Origin: Candidatus Sericytochromatia bacterium S15B-MN24 CBMW_12 | GTDB taxonomy: Bacteria; Cyanobacteriota; Sericytochromatia; S15B-MN24; UBA4093 | DNA length: 64,000 nt | Direction of reading: 5' to 3' | Assembly: GCA_002083825.1 (NCBI GenBank) | Contig: DAZV01000014.1 | Coordinates: forward strand, 1 to 64,000 | In this document: one piece after another, positions 33,940-43,291 of the stretch | Layout of the letters: every line of letters begins with the position of its first letter | How positions within the stretch are numbered: the stretch's first letter is position 1 | The notes under the pieces: model-generated | Databases searched by the model: none | Told to the model about the DNA's origin: nothing | The model's input: only the letters and a program-made list of their open reading frames with translations | Made by a program: the position numbers and the translations under genes

Positions 33940-35613
33940 ATGACGGTCCGCCTGAGCCAGGCCCAATTGACGAGCAGGCGAGGTCGCATGTTCCCAACCA
34001 CCCCGGATCCCCCCCCCTCGGTCGCCTCGATGAGCGCAATTCGCCTCATCGGGCTGCTTCATGGCCTTTTCGCCAAGCTGGGCCAACGCGGTGACCTCGA
34101 AGGGGCCCTCTCCGAGGTCCTCGGCGAACTCGGAGAGTTCCTCGGAGCCGACGGCGGATTCCTGCTCTCCGCCTCCGACCTCTCCAATTTGCGCCTCCTC
34201 GCGGAGTCCGGTGCCTCCTTCCACGAAGACACCATGGACAAAGAGCAGCTTCACGAGTTCTACAACGAGATCTTTCGGGAACAACGCCCGACCATCATTC
34301 GAACCATGCGAGCCGAGGCCACCAGCATGGTCGGCGTCCCCTTGGTCATCGACGGGCGCCTCATCGGCGGCATGTGCTTCTTCCGCGCCGAGCCCAAGAG
34401 CCCCTTCGCCTACGAGGATATCCCGCTACTAGGAATCGTCGCCCTGCCCTTGGCCATCCACCTCGAGAACCTCGAGTTCGCACGCTCCAACGCGGCCCGG
34501 CGAGCGGAGCTAGAGGCGATCGTCGCCAGCATGGTGGACGGCCTGCTGCAAGTCGACTCCTGGGGGCTCATCGTCAGCTTCAACGAGGCCGTCCGAAACC
34601 TCTTCGGACTCCCCGACGCCGAGTTCTACACCCTTTACTGGGACGATCTCGTCCGCACCGGAGATCGCCACGTCGAGATCTTCGCCGACTTCAACCGTGC
34701 CCTGCGCGAAGGTCAACCCTTCGCCGCCCGCTGCCCCGCCACCATCCAGCAAGGCGATCGCGAGATCCCCGTCTCCATCAACTTCAACACCATCGTCGAA
34801 GCCTCCGGCCGCATCACCGGTGGCGTCCTCTCCGTCCGAGACGTCACCATCGAAGCCCAGATCGACCGCATGAAGGACGAGTTCATCGCCACCGTTAGCC
34901 ACGAACTCAAAACCCCCATCACCACCATCTCCGGCTTCCTCGAGATGATGATCACCCGCCCCATGAATCGCGTCGAACAACTGCCCTTGCTCGAACTCAT
35001 CCACTCCGAGACCGGGCGACTCGGACGCCTCATCAACGACATGCTCGACCTCAGCAAGATCCAGTCCAATCGCCTCAGCCTGGACCTCAAGCGTGTCCGC
35101 ATGGACGGCCTCATCAAGTCCTGTCTCAAGCCCTTCGAGATGCGCCACAAGAGTACCCATCGCTTCGAACTCAAGGTCGAGCCCAACCGCGCCATGATTC
35201 ACGCCGACCCCGACCGGATCTCCCAGGTCCTCGTCAACTTCATTTCCAACGCGGTCAAGTACTCCCCCGACGGGGGAACCATCTCGCTCGCGGCCCAGCG
35301 GCTCGACGATTCCTGGCGGGTCGAGGTGCATGATCTCGGCATCGGCATCCCTGACGATGCCCTCCCCCATGTCTTCGACCGCTTCTATCGCGTCAATGAA
35401 AATCAAACCGCCGGTTCCGGACTGGGACTCTATATCAGCAAGGAAATCATCGAGCGACATGGTGGACAAATCGGCGCCCATAGCGTGGTGGGCCAGGGCT
35501 CCACGTTCTGGTTCTCCCTGCCCCTTCAAACGAAGGACGACAAGGCTGCCAAGCCGACAAAACAAGGCAGCAAGTCCTTGCGCAACCATGCCATAGCCAG
35601 GGCCGAGCTTTAA
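33940..35613 (+). CDS. Sensor histidine kinase (GAF-PAS-HisKA-HATPase)
   Basis: A 557-residue soluble kinase without membrane segments. Order: N-terminal extension, GAF (about 40-180), PAS (about 190-305), HisKA with phospho-acceptor His321 in SHELKTP, and HATPase with N-box FISNAVKYSP, DLGIGIP and SGLGLYI. The start is uncertain: ATG 33940 has no Shine-Dalgarno, ATG 33988 has GAGGT close by, and the GAF homology begins near ATG 34030. No regulator gene is cotranscribed; the nearest is the divergent response regulator at 36585. Signal unknown. Confidence 0.92.
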   Translation: MTVRLSQAQLTSRRGRMFPTTPDPPPSVASMSAIRLIGLLHGLFAKLGQRGDLEGALSEVLGELGEFLGADGGFLLSASDLSNLRLLAESGASFHEDTMDKEQLHEFYNEIFREQRPTIIRTMRAEATSMVGVPLVIDGRLIGGMCFFRAEPKSPFAYEDIPLLGIVALPLAIHLENLEFARSNAARRAELEAIVASMVDGLLQVDSWGLIVSFNEAVRNLFGLPDAEFYTLYWDDLVRTGDRHVEIFADFNRALREGQPFAARCPATIQQGDREIPVSINFNTIVEASGRITGGVLSVRDVTIEAQIDRMKDEFIATVSHELKTPITTISGFLEMMITRPMNRVEQLPLLELIHSETGRLGRLINDMLDLSKIQSNRLSLDLKRVRMDGLIKSCLKPFEMRHKSTHRFELKVEPNRAMIHADPDRISQVLVNFISNAVKYSPDGGTISLAAQRLDDSWRVEVHDLGIGIPDDALPHVFDRFYRVNENQTAGSGLGLYISKEIIERHGGQIGAHSVVGQGSTFWFSLPLQTKDDKAAKPTKQGSKSLRNHAIARAEL

Positions 35614-35618
35614 GCACC

Positions 35619-36536
35619 TTGCTCGCCCTCGTTCCCGTCTTCGTCTATATCCTCGGCTTCACGGCCCTGGGATTCCTGGCTCGGGGCTTCGGGTGGTTGA
35701 CCCCGATCCGGGTGCGCCGACTCAGCTGGACCGCCCTGAACGTGACCCTTCCCGCCCTCACGATCGCGAGCATTCACGGCTCTCCGCCGCTGAAGGCAGG
35801 GCTGCTCTGGCTTCCCGTCGCCAGTTGGCTCACCTTGCTGGCAAGTTGTATCATCGGCTACTTCGTGCTGCTCAAGGCGTTAAAGTTGTCCCCGCGCTTG
35901 GCGGGCTCGCTCTTCCTTCCCGCCGTTCTGGGAAACGTCACCTTCGTGGGGTACCCCGCGTTGAGCGCGCTCCTGGGGAATCCGGGGCTCCTGCGAGGCA
36001 TCTTCTTCGACCAACTGGCCAACGGGATCTTCCTGGCGACTGCCGGCGTGGCCATCGCGAAGTGGGCCGGCGAAGGCAGCCGAACGCCGCCCCGAGCCCT
36101 CATCAAAGGAGTGCTCGCATTTCCACCGCTGTGGGGGCTTCTCATCGGTTTTTCGACCAAAGGCGTCCCGCTCGACCCCCTCTTCACGGTCCTCGGCTGG
36201 ATCGGATCGACCACGACGCCCCTCTTCCTGCTGGGGCTAGGAGCCACGCTCACCCTCGTGGGATGGCGAGAGAGCCTGCTTGGCGCTCTCGCGGTCAGCG
36301 CCTTCAAGCTCTTGGCGCTGCCGATCCTGGGTTATGCGCTTTACCGACTCCTGCCGCTGCCCCGGATTGACCTCCAGGTGGCGGTCCTACAGACCGCCAT
36401 GCCGAGCGCGCTCGCATGCGTGAGCTTGGCGAGCGCCTATCACCTCGACGAGAAACTGGTGGTCAACGCCGTCGCACTCAGCCTACTGCTCAGCATCCTG
36501 GCCCTCCCCCTATGGGCATGGCTACTGGGCCTGTGA
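35619..36536 (+). CDS. AEC-family transporter
   Basis: A 305-residue inner-membrane permease of the auxin efflux carrier family, with about ten hydrophobic segments. Family marks are NVTLPALTIASI, a central NVTFVGYPAL and the C-terminal QTAMPSALACVSLASAY. Such carriers move malate, malonate or other small organic anions. It starts at a TTG 5 nt after the kinase stop, so it is probably cotranscribed with it. Confidence 0.88.
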   Translation: MLALVPVFVYILGFTALGFLARGFGWLTPIRVRRLSWTALNVTLPALTIASIHGSPPLKAGLLWLPVASWLTLLASCIIGYFVLLKALKLSPRLAGSLFLPAVLGNVTFVGYPALSALLGNPGLLRGIFFDQLANGIFLATAGVAIAKWAGEGSRTPPRALIKGVLAFPPLWGLLIGFSTKGVPLDPLFTVLGWIGSTTTPLFLLGLGATLTLVGWRESLLGALAVSAFKLLALPILGYALYRLLPLPRIDLQVAVLQTAMPSALACVSLASAYHLDEKLVVNAVALSLLLSILALPLWAWLLGL

Positions 36537-36584
36537 TGTATTGCTCGGTTGAACGCCGCATGAGGGGCTGATGTCAGGCCCGGG

Positions 36585-37199
36585 TCAAAGCCATCCCATC
36601 CGTTCGCAGGCCAGGGCGGCCTGAACTCGGTTGGAAACCTTCAACTTGCCGTAGATTCGCGCCAGGTGGTTCTTTACCGTGTTCTCGCTGATGCAGAGAC
36701 GCGAACCGACTTCCCGGTTCTCGAGACCTTCGGCCACCAAGGCGATGATCTGCCGCTCGCGGTCGCTCAGCGCGACGGTACTCGCCGTCTCGGCGCGCAT
36801 CACCGAGCGGTACTTGTGAAGGAGCGCTCTTTCGATGGCAAGGTTGAGCTGGCCGAGATTGTCCAGCGGTTTGAGCAGGAAGTCGAAGGCGCGCCCCTCG
36901 CGGAGCGCCTCGATCGTATCCTCCATTCTCGCTTCTCCCGAGAGGAAGAGCACCTCGACGGTCGGCAAGAGTTCCTTGAGGATGTCCAGGAGGTTGAGGC
37001 CGCTCAGGCCGGGCATCTTGAGGTCCGTGACCACCACGTCGACCGGCTGCTGCTTGGCGATCGCCAGCGCCGCCCTACCGTCGGCAGCCGTGAGGACCTG
37101 GTATCCAGTCGCCGAGAGCCAGCTCTCCAGCATGTCGCGGGTGTCGCGATCGTCATCGGCCACCAACACGACGGGAGGTTTCGTTTTTGGCTGCTGCAT
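36585..37199 (-). CDS. Response regulator, REC-LuxR/NarL type
   Basis: A 204-residue DNA-binding regulator. The receiver domain has acidic pocket Asp15/Asp16, phospho-acceptor Asp59 (VVVTDLKMPG) and Lys110 (LLKPLD). The C-terminal LuxR helix-turn-helix starts with LSDRERQII and contains ISENTVKNHLARIYGKL. The ATG at 37199 follows GGAG; two upstream in-frame starts are excluded because the promoter at 37258-37286 would place the mRNA start at or after them. The likely partner kinase is the one at 33940, by proximity only. Confidence 0.92.
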   Translation of the reverse strand: MQQPKTKPPVVLVADDDRDTRDMLESWLSATGYQVLTAADGRAALAIAKQQPVDVVVTDLKMPGLSGLNLLDILKELLPTVEVLFLSGEARMEDTIEALREGRAFDFLLKPLDNLGQLNLAIERALLHKYRSVMRAETASTVALSDRERQIIALVAEGLENREVGSRLCISENTVKNHLARIYGKLKVSNRVQAALACERMGWL

Positions 37200-37257
37200 C
37201 ACCTCTCCCTTGCTCGCGATCCGCTCGCGCGCTGAACGCCCGTGGGTATTCATGCGC

Positions 37258-37286
37258 AGTATAGATTGTCGAACTCCGAGTGCCAA
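37258..37286 (-). promoter_or_regulatory. Promoter of the response regulator gene
   Basis: On the minus strand TTGGCA (37281-37286) and TATACT (37258-37263) are spaced 17 nt. The predicted start near 37251 leaves a leader of about 50 nt and decides the start codon of the gene. Confidence 0.7.
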
Positions 37287-37600
37287 GCGCAGTTCCTACG
37301 GATCGGGAGAAATCCCGAGCCAGGTCCGGAAACCCCGCCATCCATCACGCCTTCGGGGAGATTTCAATAGTCCGGGGGAACTACGGAGTTGGTCCGCTCG
37401 GCCTCTGGCTTGCCTGCTTGCGTCCCCGCATAATCGGATGGGAACGCGCCGCTTCGATTCAGCTTTTTGATCGGCGCGTGGCCTCCGGGCAACGATCTTC
37501 GGGCGATCCGCCGAGATGGCGCGGATGCTGAGAATCACGCGATGATTGCCCCCCGAAACGCCCATGCAGCAACTGAAATTGCATAAGAGGAGGAAGCTCG
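37287..37600. other. Intergenic region before the chemoreceptor gene
   Basis: No gene seen. It has a neat hairpin at 37303-37318 (6-bp stem, GAAA tetraloop) and a strong AGGAGG before the chemoreceptor ATG. I checked for a c-di-GMP riboswitch and for a sigma54 site and found neither; a near sigma54 word has the wrong spacing. Confidence 0.45.
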
Positions 37601-39631
37601 ATGAGACTTACCATCGGCACGAAATTGATCTGCGGTTTCCTGGCGCTCGCCCTGGTGACCCTGATCGGCGGAATATTCTCGGTGCGGCAACTTCATCAGC
37701 TCAACGCCACCAGCCGGGAACTCACCGACCACTGGCTCATGGCGACGACTCTCCTGGGCAACGCCAATGTCGCCGCCAGCGACTTGCAGCGCCTCGCGCT
37801 CCGCCACGCTTACATCTCCAACACCCAAGCGGCCATCGCTGCCGTCGACCAGAGCATGAACGGCTTCCGCGACACGATGCTCGACAACTTGAACCGCTAC
37901 GACGGCCTCATCACCTCCCCCGAGGAAAAGGGCCTCGTCGAGACCCTCATGCGAGCCAACGGATCCTACCTGTCGAGCCTCGAAACGACCCTCACGCTGA
38001 GTCGCGCCGGCCGCAAGGCCGAGGCCACGACCATGGTCGAAGGAGTCACCTTTCCGCACTTCTTGAAACTCAAGGAGCAGTTCGATGCGCTCACCGCCTA
38101 CAACACGAAAAACGCCGAACAAGCGACCAAGCGCTCGGGGGATATCTACGCGCTGTCCCTGACGCTCATCGTTCTCTCGATCTTGTCGGCTATCGGCGTG
38201 GCGATCGCCATCGGCGCCTACCTCACCACCACCATCACCCGCAGCCTGAAGATCGTTTCGGTAGCCGCCGATCAGCTTGCCCAGGGCAACCTCGATCAGC
38301 ACGTCGAAATTCGAAGCGATGACGAGCTGGGGGACATGGCCCGGAGCTTCGAGCTGATGATCACCAACCTCCGCGGCATCATCGGCCAGGTTCGCGGGGT
38401 GGCCGGCACGGTCGCCTCGGGAGCCGGCGAGATCAGCGCGACCACCGCACAGATGGCCCGCGCGGCGAATACCCAGGCCGCCGCGGTCGAGGAGACCTCG
38501 TCGGCCATGGAGGAAATGGCCGCCTCGTCCCAGCAGACGGCCGGCCTTGCCCAGTCGATGGCTGCCGGGGTCGAGGAGACCTCGTCGAGCATCGAGGAGA
38601 TGGCGGCGAGTATCCAGCAGGTCGCCGGGAACGCGGATACCCTTTCGGCCGCGGTGGGTCAGACGTCGGCATCCATGGAGGAAATGGCCGCCTCCGTCCT
38701 ACAAGTCTCGCAGAACGTCGGCGAAGCCAACAGAGTCGCCGATCACGCGGCCCAAGTGGCGCAGGACGGCCATGCCGCCGTAGAGCAAACGATCGAGGGC
38801 ATGTCGCACATCAACCGCGTGATGAGTGACGTGGTCAAGGTGATCGAGGCGCTTGGAAAGAGCTCGGAGGAAATCGGCGCCATCATCGCGGTGATCGACG
38901 ACATCGCGGACCAGACCAACCTCCTCGCGCTCAACGCGGCGATCGAGGCGGCCCGGGCGGGCGAGCATGGGAGGGGCTTCGCGGTGGTCGCCGACGAGGT
39001 TCGCAAGCTGGCCGAGCGCTCAGCCTCGGCCACCGGTGAAATCGCGCAGCTCATCAAGGGGATTCAGAAGGAGTCCGGAGATGCGATCGCCAGCACTCAG
39101 AAAGGCGAAATCGCCATCCGGGAGGGCACCCTCCTCGCCACGAGCGCCGGAGAGACCCTGACCCAGATCGTGAGCGCCGTCTCGCAAGTCAGTCTCCTCA
39201 TGGGCCAGATCTCGCTCGCCACCGACGAGCAGGGCCGGGCGGCCGCTCAGATCACCGATGCCGTGGGCTCCATGAACCGTCTGACCCAGCAGGTCAGCAC
39301 TGCCACTCGAGAGCAGGCCATGGGCTCGGAGCAGATCATTCGGACGGTCGAATCCATGAGCCTCATGACCCAGCAGGTGAACACGGCCGCCTGGGAGCAG
39401 AAGAAGGGCGGGGACCAGGTCGTCTTGGCGGTCGAGAGCATCAACCGGGCAGCTCACGAATCGACGGTTGCCACGGGATCGGTCGCCAGCGCGTCAGTGG
39501 ATCTTCAAAACCAGGCGCAGCAACTGATGGAGGCGATCGCCTTCTTCAAGGACGGCAGCACCGAGCCCAGGGCGGAGCTTCATTCCCGCATCCAGCCGCT
39601 CCCTGCCAACCGACTGCTGACGGCTCGTTGA
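37601..39631 (+). CDS. Methyl-accepting chemotaxis protein
   Basis: A 676-residue membrane chemoreceptor. TM1 at about 8-28, a four-helix-bundle ligand domain (about 30-180), TM2 at about 183-208, HAMP (about 210-262), then a long cytoplasmic signalling coiled coil. The hairpin tip that binds CheA/CheW is intact ([29 protein letters not shown] begins at 432). Residues 296-370 hold three repeats with a 28-residue period, each containing EEMAAS. No che genes lie nearby. Ligand unknown. AGGAGG before the ATG. Confidence 0.95.
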   Translation: MRLTIGTKLICGFLALALVTLIGGIFSVRQLHQLNATSRELTDHWLMATTLLGNANVAASDLQRLALRHAYISNTQAAIAAVDQSMNGFRDTMLDNLNRYDGLITSPEEKGLVETLMRANGSYLSSLETTLTLSRAGRKAEATTMVEGVTFPHFLKLKEQFDALTAYNTKNAEQATKRSGDIYALSLTLIVLSILSAIGVAIAIGAYLTTTITRSLKIVSVAADQLAQGNLDQHVEIRSDDELGDMARSFELMITNLRGIIGQVRGVAGTVASGAGEISATTAQMARAANTQAAAVEETSSAMEEMAASSQQTAGLAQSMAAGVEETSSSIEEMAASIQQVAGNADTLSAAVGQTSASMEEMAASVLQVSQNVGEANRVADHAAQVAQDGHAAVEQTIEGMSHINRVMSDVVKVIEALGKSSEEIGAIIAVIDDIADQTNLLALNAAIEAARAGEHGRGFAVVADEVRKLAERSASATGEIAQLIKGIQKESGDAIASTQKGEIAIREGTLLATSAGETLTQIVSAVSQVSLLMGQISLATDEQGRAAAQITDAVGSMNRLTQQVSTATREQAMGSEQIIRTVESMSLMTQQVNTAAWEQKKGGDQVVLAVESINRAAHESTVATGSVASASVDLQNQAQQLMEAIAFFKDGSTEPRAELHSRIQPLPANRLLTAR

Positions 39632-39652
39632 GTTCCTGAAGCAAGTAGCGCC

Positions 39653-39700
39653 ACTATAAGCACGAGGCCGGGAGCATGCTCCCGGCCTCGTGCTTATAGT
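39653..39700. terminator. Perfect 48-bp palindrome between convergent genes
   Basis: The 48 bases read the same on both strands, centred on GCATGC. As RNA it would give a stem of more than 20 bp with a tiny loop and A/T-rich outer ends. Its position between the chemoreceptor (+) and valS (-) suggests a bidirectional terminator, although a proper T-run is missing. Confidence 0.75.
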
Positions 39701-39723
39701 TTGGCCCGGTGGGGTCGCTCAGG

Positions 39724-42387
39724 TCAGGACTGCCAGCGCTGGATCTGTCCGGCCACCGTCAAAAGGGCCTGTTCGACCTCTCCCTGGCGCGACCTGAGCT
39801 TGTCCACCACCGGCCCCGGCGCCTTGGCGAGGAACGCCTCGTTCGAAAGCTGGCCCGCGAGCTTCTCTCGTTCGGCCAGGAGCTTGACTTGCTCCTTGCC
39901 GAGCCGCTCAATCTCCTTGCCGATGTCGAGAAGTCCGGCGAGCGGCAAGAGCAGGGTGGCATCTCCCGACACTCCCGAGGCTGCGAGGGGGATTTCCTGG
40001 GCTTCGGTGGAGACCTCGACGCGTTCGGTGCGGGTCAGGTGAGCGAGGTAGGAGGCGCCCTTGCGGTAGACCTCGGCGGACGCGCTGGAGGCATGGATGA
40101 CGAGGCGTTCGGCGCGCTTGGCAGGCTCGATGCCCAACTCGGCGCGCATGTTGCGAACCGAGCGTACGGCGTCCATGATCTGGGCCATCTCGGCCTCGAC
40201 CGTGGCATCGATCTTGGCGGCGTCGGCCTCGGGCCATGCGGTCCGAAGCAGCGAGTCATGGCGGGGAACGAGGTCTCGCTCCACGAGGGTGGCGTGGATC
40301 TCCTCGGTCACGAACGGCATGAACGGGTGCATGAGGCGCAGGGTCGCGTAGAGCACCTCGCGGAGAATGGCGCGGACGGTCTCATCTCCCGCATGCATGC
40401 GGGACTTGGCGAGCTCGATGTACCAGTCGGCGAACTCGCCCCAGATGAAGTCGTAGAGGGCATCGGTCGCCTGGTAGAGGTTGAAGGCGTCGATGGCCTC
40501 GGTGACGGTCTGGATGGTCCGGTGAAGGCGCGAGAGGATCCAGCGATCCGCCAGGGTCAGTTCCACGGCCTGGGCGCGATCGCCCTCGGGGAGGTTCATG
40601 AGGGCGAAGCGACTGACGTTCCAGAGCTTGTTGGCGAAGTTCCGTCCCGCCTCCAGCTTCTCCTCGCTGAAGCGCACGTCCTGGCTGGAGGTGCCGGCGC
40701 CCGCGAACCAGAAGCGGCTGGCATCCGCCCCGTACTTGGCGATCATGTCGAGGGGATCCACCCCGGTGCCCTTGGACTTGGACATGCGCTGCCCCTTGGA
40801 GTCCAGGATGGTCGCATGGATGACCACGTGCTGGAAGGGAATCTCGTCGAGGAACTCCTTCGAGGTGAAGACCATGCGCGCCACCCAGAGGTAGAGAATG
40901 TCGCGGGCGGTCGAGAGCACGTTGGTGGGGTAGAAGTAATCGAACTCGGGGGTCTTTTCGGGCCAGCCCAGGGTGGCGAAGGGCCAGAGGGCGGAGCTGA
41001 ACCAGGTGTCGAGGACGTCGGGGTCCTGCTCGGCAGGCTGTGAACACGTGGGGCAGGTCGTCAGGTCCGTGACCGAGGCGGTCTGGTGGCCGTCGGGGCA
41101 AGTCCAGACGGGAATCCGGTGGCCCCACCAGAGCTGACGCGAAATGCACCAGTCCTTGATGTTGTGAAGCCAGTCCAGGTAGACGCCCTTCCAGCGCTCG
41201 GGGTGAAACTCGATTTTCCCTTCCTCGACCACCTGAATGGCGGGACCGGCGAGCGGCTCCATCTTCACGAACCACTGGTCGGAGAGGCGCGGCTCCACGA
41301 CGGTGCTGCAGCGATCGCAGTGGCTGACGTTGTTGCTGTAGTCGGCTTCCTTGACCAGGACTCCGTCCTTTTTCAGGTCGAGAACGGCGGCCTTGCGGGC
41401 CTCGAAGCGGTCGAGGCCGGCGTAGCGCTCGCCTGCCAGTTCGCTCATGGTGCCTTCGGGACCGATCACGACGAGGGTCGGCAGGCCGTGGCGCTGGCCG
41501 ATCTCGTAGTCGGTCATGTCGTGGGCGGGGGTGATCTTGAGGGCGCCGGTGCCGAAGTCGCGCTCGACGGCTTCATCGGCGATCACGGGAACCGTGCGGT
41601 CGGTGAGGGGGACCCGGACCTGCTTGCCGATGAAGGAGCGGTAGCGGTCATCCTCGGGGTGAACGGCGATCGCCACGTCCCCCATGATGGTCTCGGGGCG
41701 AACCGTCGCGATGGTGATGGAGCCCGAACCATCGGCCAGCGGATACTCGACGTGGTAGAGGGTGGAGTCCGATTGCTTGTGAACGACCTCGAGGTCGGAG
41801 AGCGAGGTCAGACAGCGGGGGCACCAGTTGATGATCCGGTTCCCGCGGTAAATCAGCCCCTTCTCGAAGAGGTGCACGAAGGCGACGCGAATGGCCTGGG
41901 TGTAACCCTCGTCCATGGTGAAACGCCAGCGCTCGGGATCCATCGAGGTCCCCAGACGCTTGAACTGGTGGACGATGGTGTTGCCGTAGTGCTCCTTCCA
42001 CTCCCAGACCCGGGAGATGAAGGCCTCGCGCCCGATGTCATGGCGCGTCTTGCCTTCCTCAGTCCGGAGCTTGCGCTCGACGACGTTCTGGGTGGCGATC
42101 CCCGCATGATCGGTGCCGGGCTGCCAGAGTACCCCGTAACCCTGCATCCGCTTGGATCGGGCGAGTACGTCCTGGATGGTGCCGTTGGTGGCATGGCCGA
42201 GATGCAGGTTACCGGTGACGTTGGGCGGAGGCAAGACCATCGAAAACGGCTTCTTGCTCGGATCGCGGTCCATCGCGAAGATTCCGAGCTCCTGCCAGCG
42301 GTCGATCCAGGTGTCTTCGACGCTCTGCGGCTCGTAGGCGGTGGCCATCGTCAGCGTCGACTTCTCCGTCGTGGGCTTCGTCTCCAT
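39724..42387 (-). CDS. valS: Valyl-tRNA synthetase
   Basis: An 887-residue class I synthetase. The HIGH motif is PPPNVTGNLHLGHA (about 52-65), the KMSKS motif RMSKSKGTGVD, with the CP1 editing domain between and zinc-type cysteines (CDRCSTVV, CPTCSQPAEQ). The C-terminal coiled-coil arm (about 820-887) is complete. AGAGGA before ATG 42387. Single-gene unit. Confidence 0.97.
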   Translation of the reverse strand: METKPTTEKSTLTMATAYEPQSVEDTWIDRWQELGIFAMDRDPSKKPFSMVLPPPNVTGNLHLGHATNGTIQDVLARSKRMQGYGVLWQPGTDHAGIATQNVVERKLRTEEGKTRHDIGREAFISRVWEWKEHYGNTIVHQFKRLGTSMDPERWRFTMDEGYTQAIRVAFVHLFEKGLIYRGNRIINWCPRCLTSLSDLEVVHKQSDSTLYHVEYPLADGSGSITIATVRPETIMGDVAIAVHPEDDRYRSFIGKQVRVPLTDRTVPVIADEAVERDFGTGALKITPAHDMTDYEIGQRHGLPTLVVIGPEGTMSELAGERYAGLDRFEARKAAVLDLKKDGVLVKEADYSNNVSHCDRCSTVVEPRLSDQWFVKMEPLAGPAIQVVEEGKIEFHPERWKGVYLDWLHNIKDWCISRQLWWGHRIPVWTCPDGHQTASVTDLTTCPTCSQPAEQDPDVLDTWFSSALWPFATLGWPEKTPEFDYFYPTNVLSTARDILYLWVARMVFTSKEFLDEIPFQHVVIHATILDSKGQRMSKSKGTGVDPLDMIAKYGADASRFWFAGAGTSSQDVRFSEEKLEAGRNFANKLWNVSRFALMNLPEGDRAQAVELTLADRWILSRLHRTIQTVTEAIDAFNLYQATDALYDFIWGEFADWYIELAKSRMHAGDETVRAILREVLYATLRLMHPFMPFVTEEIHATLVERDLVPRHDSLLRTAWPEADAAKIDATVEAEMAQIMDAVRSVRNMRAELGIEPAKRAERLVIHASSASAEVYRKGASYLAHLTRTERVEVSTEAQEIPLAASGVSGDATLLLPLAGLLDIGKEIERLGKEQVKLLAEREKLAGQLSNEAFLAKAPGPVVDKLRSRQGEVEQALLTVAGQIQRWQS

Positions 42388-42460
42388 GCGTTCCTCTCTC
42401 GGTGAATGCGGCTAGTGGCGCGAATTTGCTGGTCAATTCTACCACGCGAGCCCGCGGCCC

Positions 42461-42482
42461 GGCTTGTGGTATGATAGGCGTC
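42461..42482 (+). promoter_or_regulatory. Extended -10 promoter giving a leaderless rnhA mRNA
   Basis: TGG precedes TATGAT (42470-42475), an extended -10. The predicted transcription start (about 42482) is within a base or two of the rnhA ATG (42483), and no Shine-Dalgarno is present. Confidence 0.45.
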
Positions 42483-42941
42483 ATGCGAATCGAAGCCTAT
42501 TGTGACGGAGCTTGCTCCGGAAATCCCGGCCCCGGGGCCGCCGCTGCCCTCCTGCTCGCCTACGAGGGCGATGCGCTCATCAAGGAGCGCGAACTGGTTT
42601 CGCCGGTGGATCCCCACACCACCAACCAGCGCCAAGAGCTCCTGGCCGCCATCATGGCCCTCGAAGCCCTCTCGCTGCCCGGGGTGCAAATCACCATGTT
42701 CTGCGACTCCAAGTACGTGATCGATGGCATCACCAGCTGGGTCAAAAACTGGAAGCGCAACGGCTGGGTGAATTCCAAGAAGGAACCCGTGGCCAACCGC
42801 GAACTCTGGGAACGCCTCGATCAGGCCGTCCAGAAGCACCAGGTGAGCTGGACCTGGGTCAAGGGGCATGCCGGCAACGCCTACAACCACCGCGTCGATC
42901 AGCTCGCCGTCAAGGCCGTTCAAGCTGCCCGCAAGAGCTAA
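42483..42941 (+). CDS. rnhA: Ribonuclease HI
   Basis: A 152-residue RNase HI that cuts RNA in RNA-DNA hybrids. Metal-binding residues are Asp8 (EAYCDGACSGNPGPG), Glu52 (NQRQELLAA), Asp75 (MFCDSKYV) and a late Asp in NHRVDQLA. Homology begins at ATG 42483; upstream in-frame ATG at 42402 lies before the -10 and is unlikely. Probably leaderless. Confidence 0.94.
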   Translation: MRIEAYCDGACSGNPGPGAAAALLLAYEGDALIKERELVSPVDPHTTNQRQELLAAIMALEALSLPGVQITMFCDSKYVIDGITSWVKNWKRNGWVNSKKEPVANRELWERLDQAVQKHQVSWTWVKGHAGNAYNHRVDQLAVKAVQAARKS

Positions 42942-42958
42942 ACGATCGACAATCCAGA

Positions 42959-42994
42959 AGCAGGAGGCCCGCCGAATCCGGCGGGCCTCCTGCT
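42959..42994 (+). terminator. Long perfect hairpin after rnhA
   Basis: A 16-bp perfect stem (42959-42974 with 42979-42994) and a 4-nt loop lie 17 nt after rnhA. There is no T-run, so termination is likely but not certain. Its 3' arm overlaps the start of repeat element copy 1. Confidence 0.6.
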
Positions 42995-43120
42995 GTCAGC
43001 GGGGCTGAGGCCCGCGTTGTGAGAAGTCTCACATGCCCGCCGTGCGTTTCGACACCCTAGGCCTCATCGGTGTGACGCATTCTAGACGAGTTACCGGCTC
43101 CCCCGACGCTCCCGATGAGG
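42990..43120 (+). repeat. Dispersed ~131-nt structured element, copy 1
   Basis: Nearly colinear with copy 2 at 45258-45389 (one 1-nt gap). The first half, including GTTGTGAGAAG and CACATGCCCGCCGTGCG, is almost identical. Both copies can form the hairpins GCGGG/CCCGC-type and TGAG/CTCA. In this copy 43060-43070 pairs perfectly (11 bp) with 43112-43122, which contains the GAGG Shine-Dalgarno of the 54-residue ORF at 43127. I do not recognise a known riboswitch class. Confidence 0.75.
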
Positions 43121-43126
43121 CCCGCC

Positions 43127-43291
43127 ATGACCGTGAGTTGCCCCAAGTGCGACGCTGCGATGACCCTGAAATCCCGGATTCGCTTCGCGGCGGGCCCCGG
43201 AAAGCTGATCTACGTCTGCATCAAGAGTGCCAACCACGTCCGCATCGTCGATGATCCCGGATCCCGCCTGCCCGTTCCGGCGGGCGACTAA
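43127..43291 (+). CDS. 54-residue CxxC microprotein, unknown
   Basis: Too short for routine gene calling but convincing: GAGG lies 6 nt before the ATG, codons show the strong G/C third-position preference of the genome, and the product has CPKC (Cys5/Cys8), Cys31 and His37, possible zinc ligands, in a basic beta-strand-like sequence. An in-frame ATG four codons earlier is possible. The reading frame ends by overlapping the sdpI stop from the opposite strand by 4 nt. Expression may be controlled by the leader element 42990-43122. Function unknown; a small zinc ribbon is an inference. Confidence 0.6.
   Translation: MTVSCPKCDAAMTLKSRIRFAAGPGKLIYVCIKSANHVRIVDDPGSRLPVPAGD

Noticed and set aside
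37390..37420. Sigma54-type promoter before the chemoreceptor gene
   Set aside because: The GG and GC elements are 11 nt apart instead of the required 10.
37287..37600. Cyclic di-GMP riboswitch in the chemoreceptor leader
   Set aside because: None of the conserved GEMM core sequences is present; only a simple GAAA-loop hairpin was found.
42990..43120. CRISPR, insertion-sequence or known riboswitch identity for the repeated element
   Set aside because: There is no regular repeat-spacer pattern and no transposase nearby, and no match to the conserved cores of the TPP, cobalamin, SAH, fluoride, guanidine or c-di-GMP classes that I could recall.
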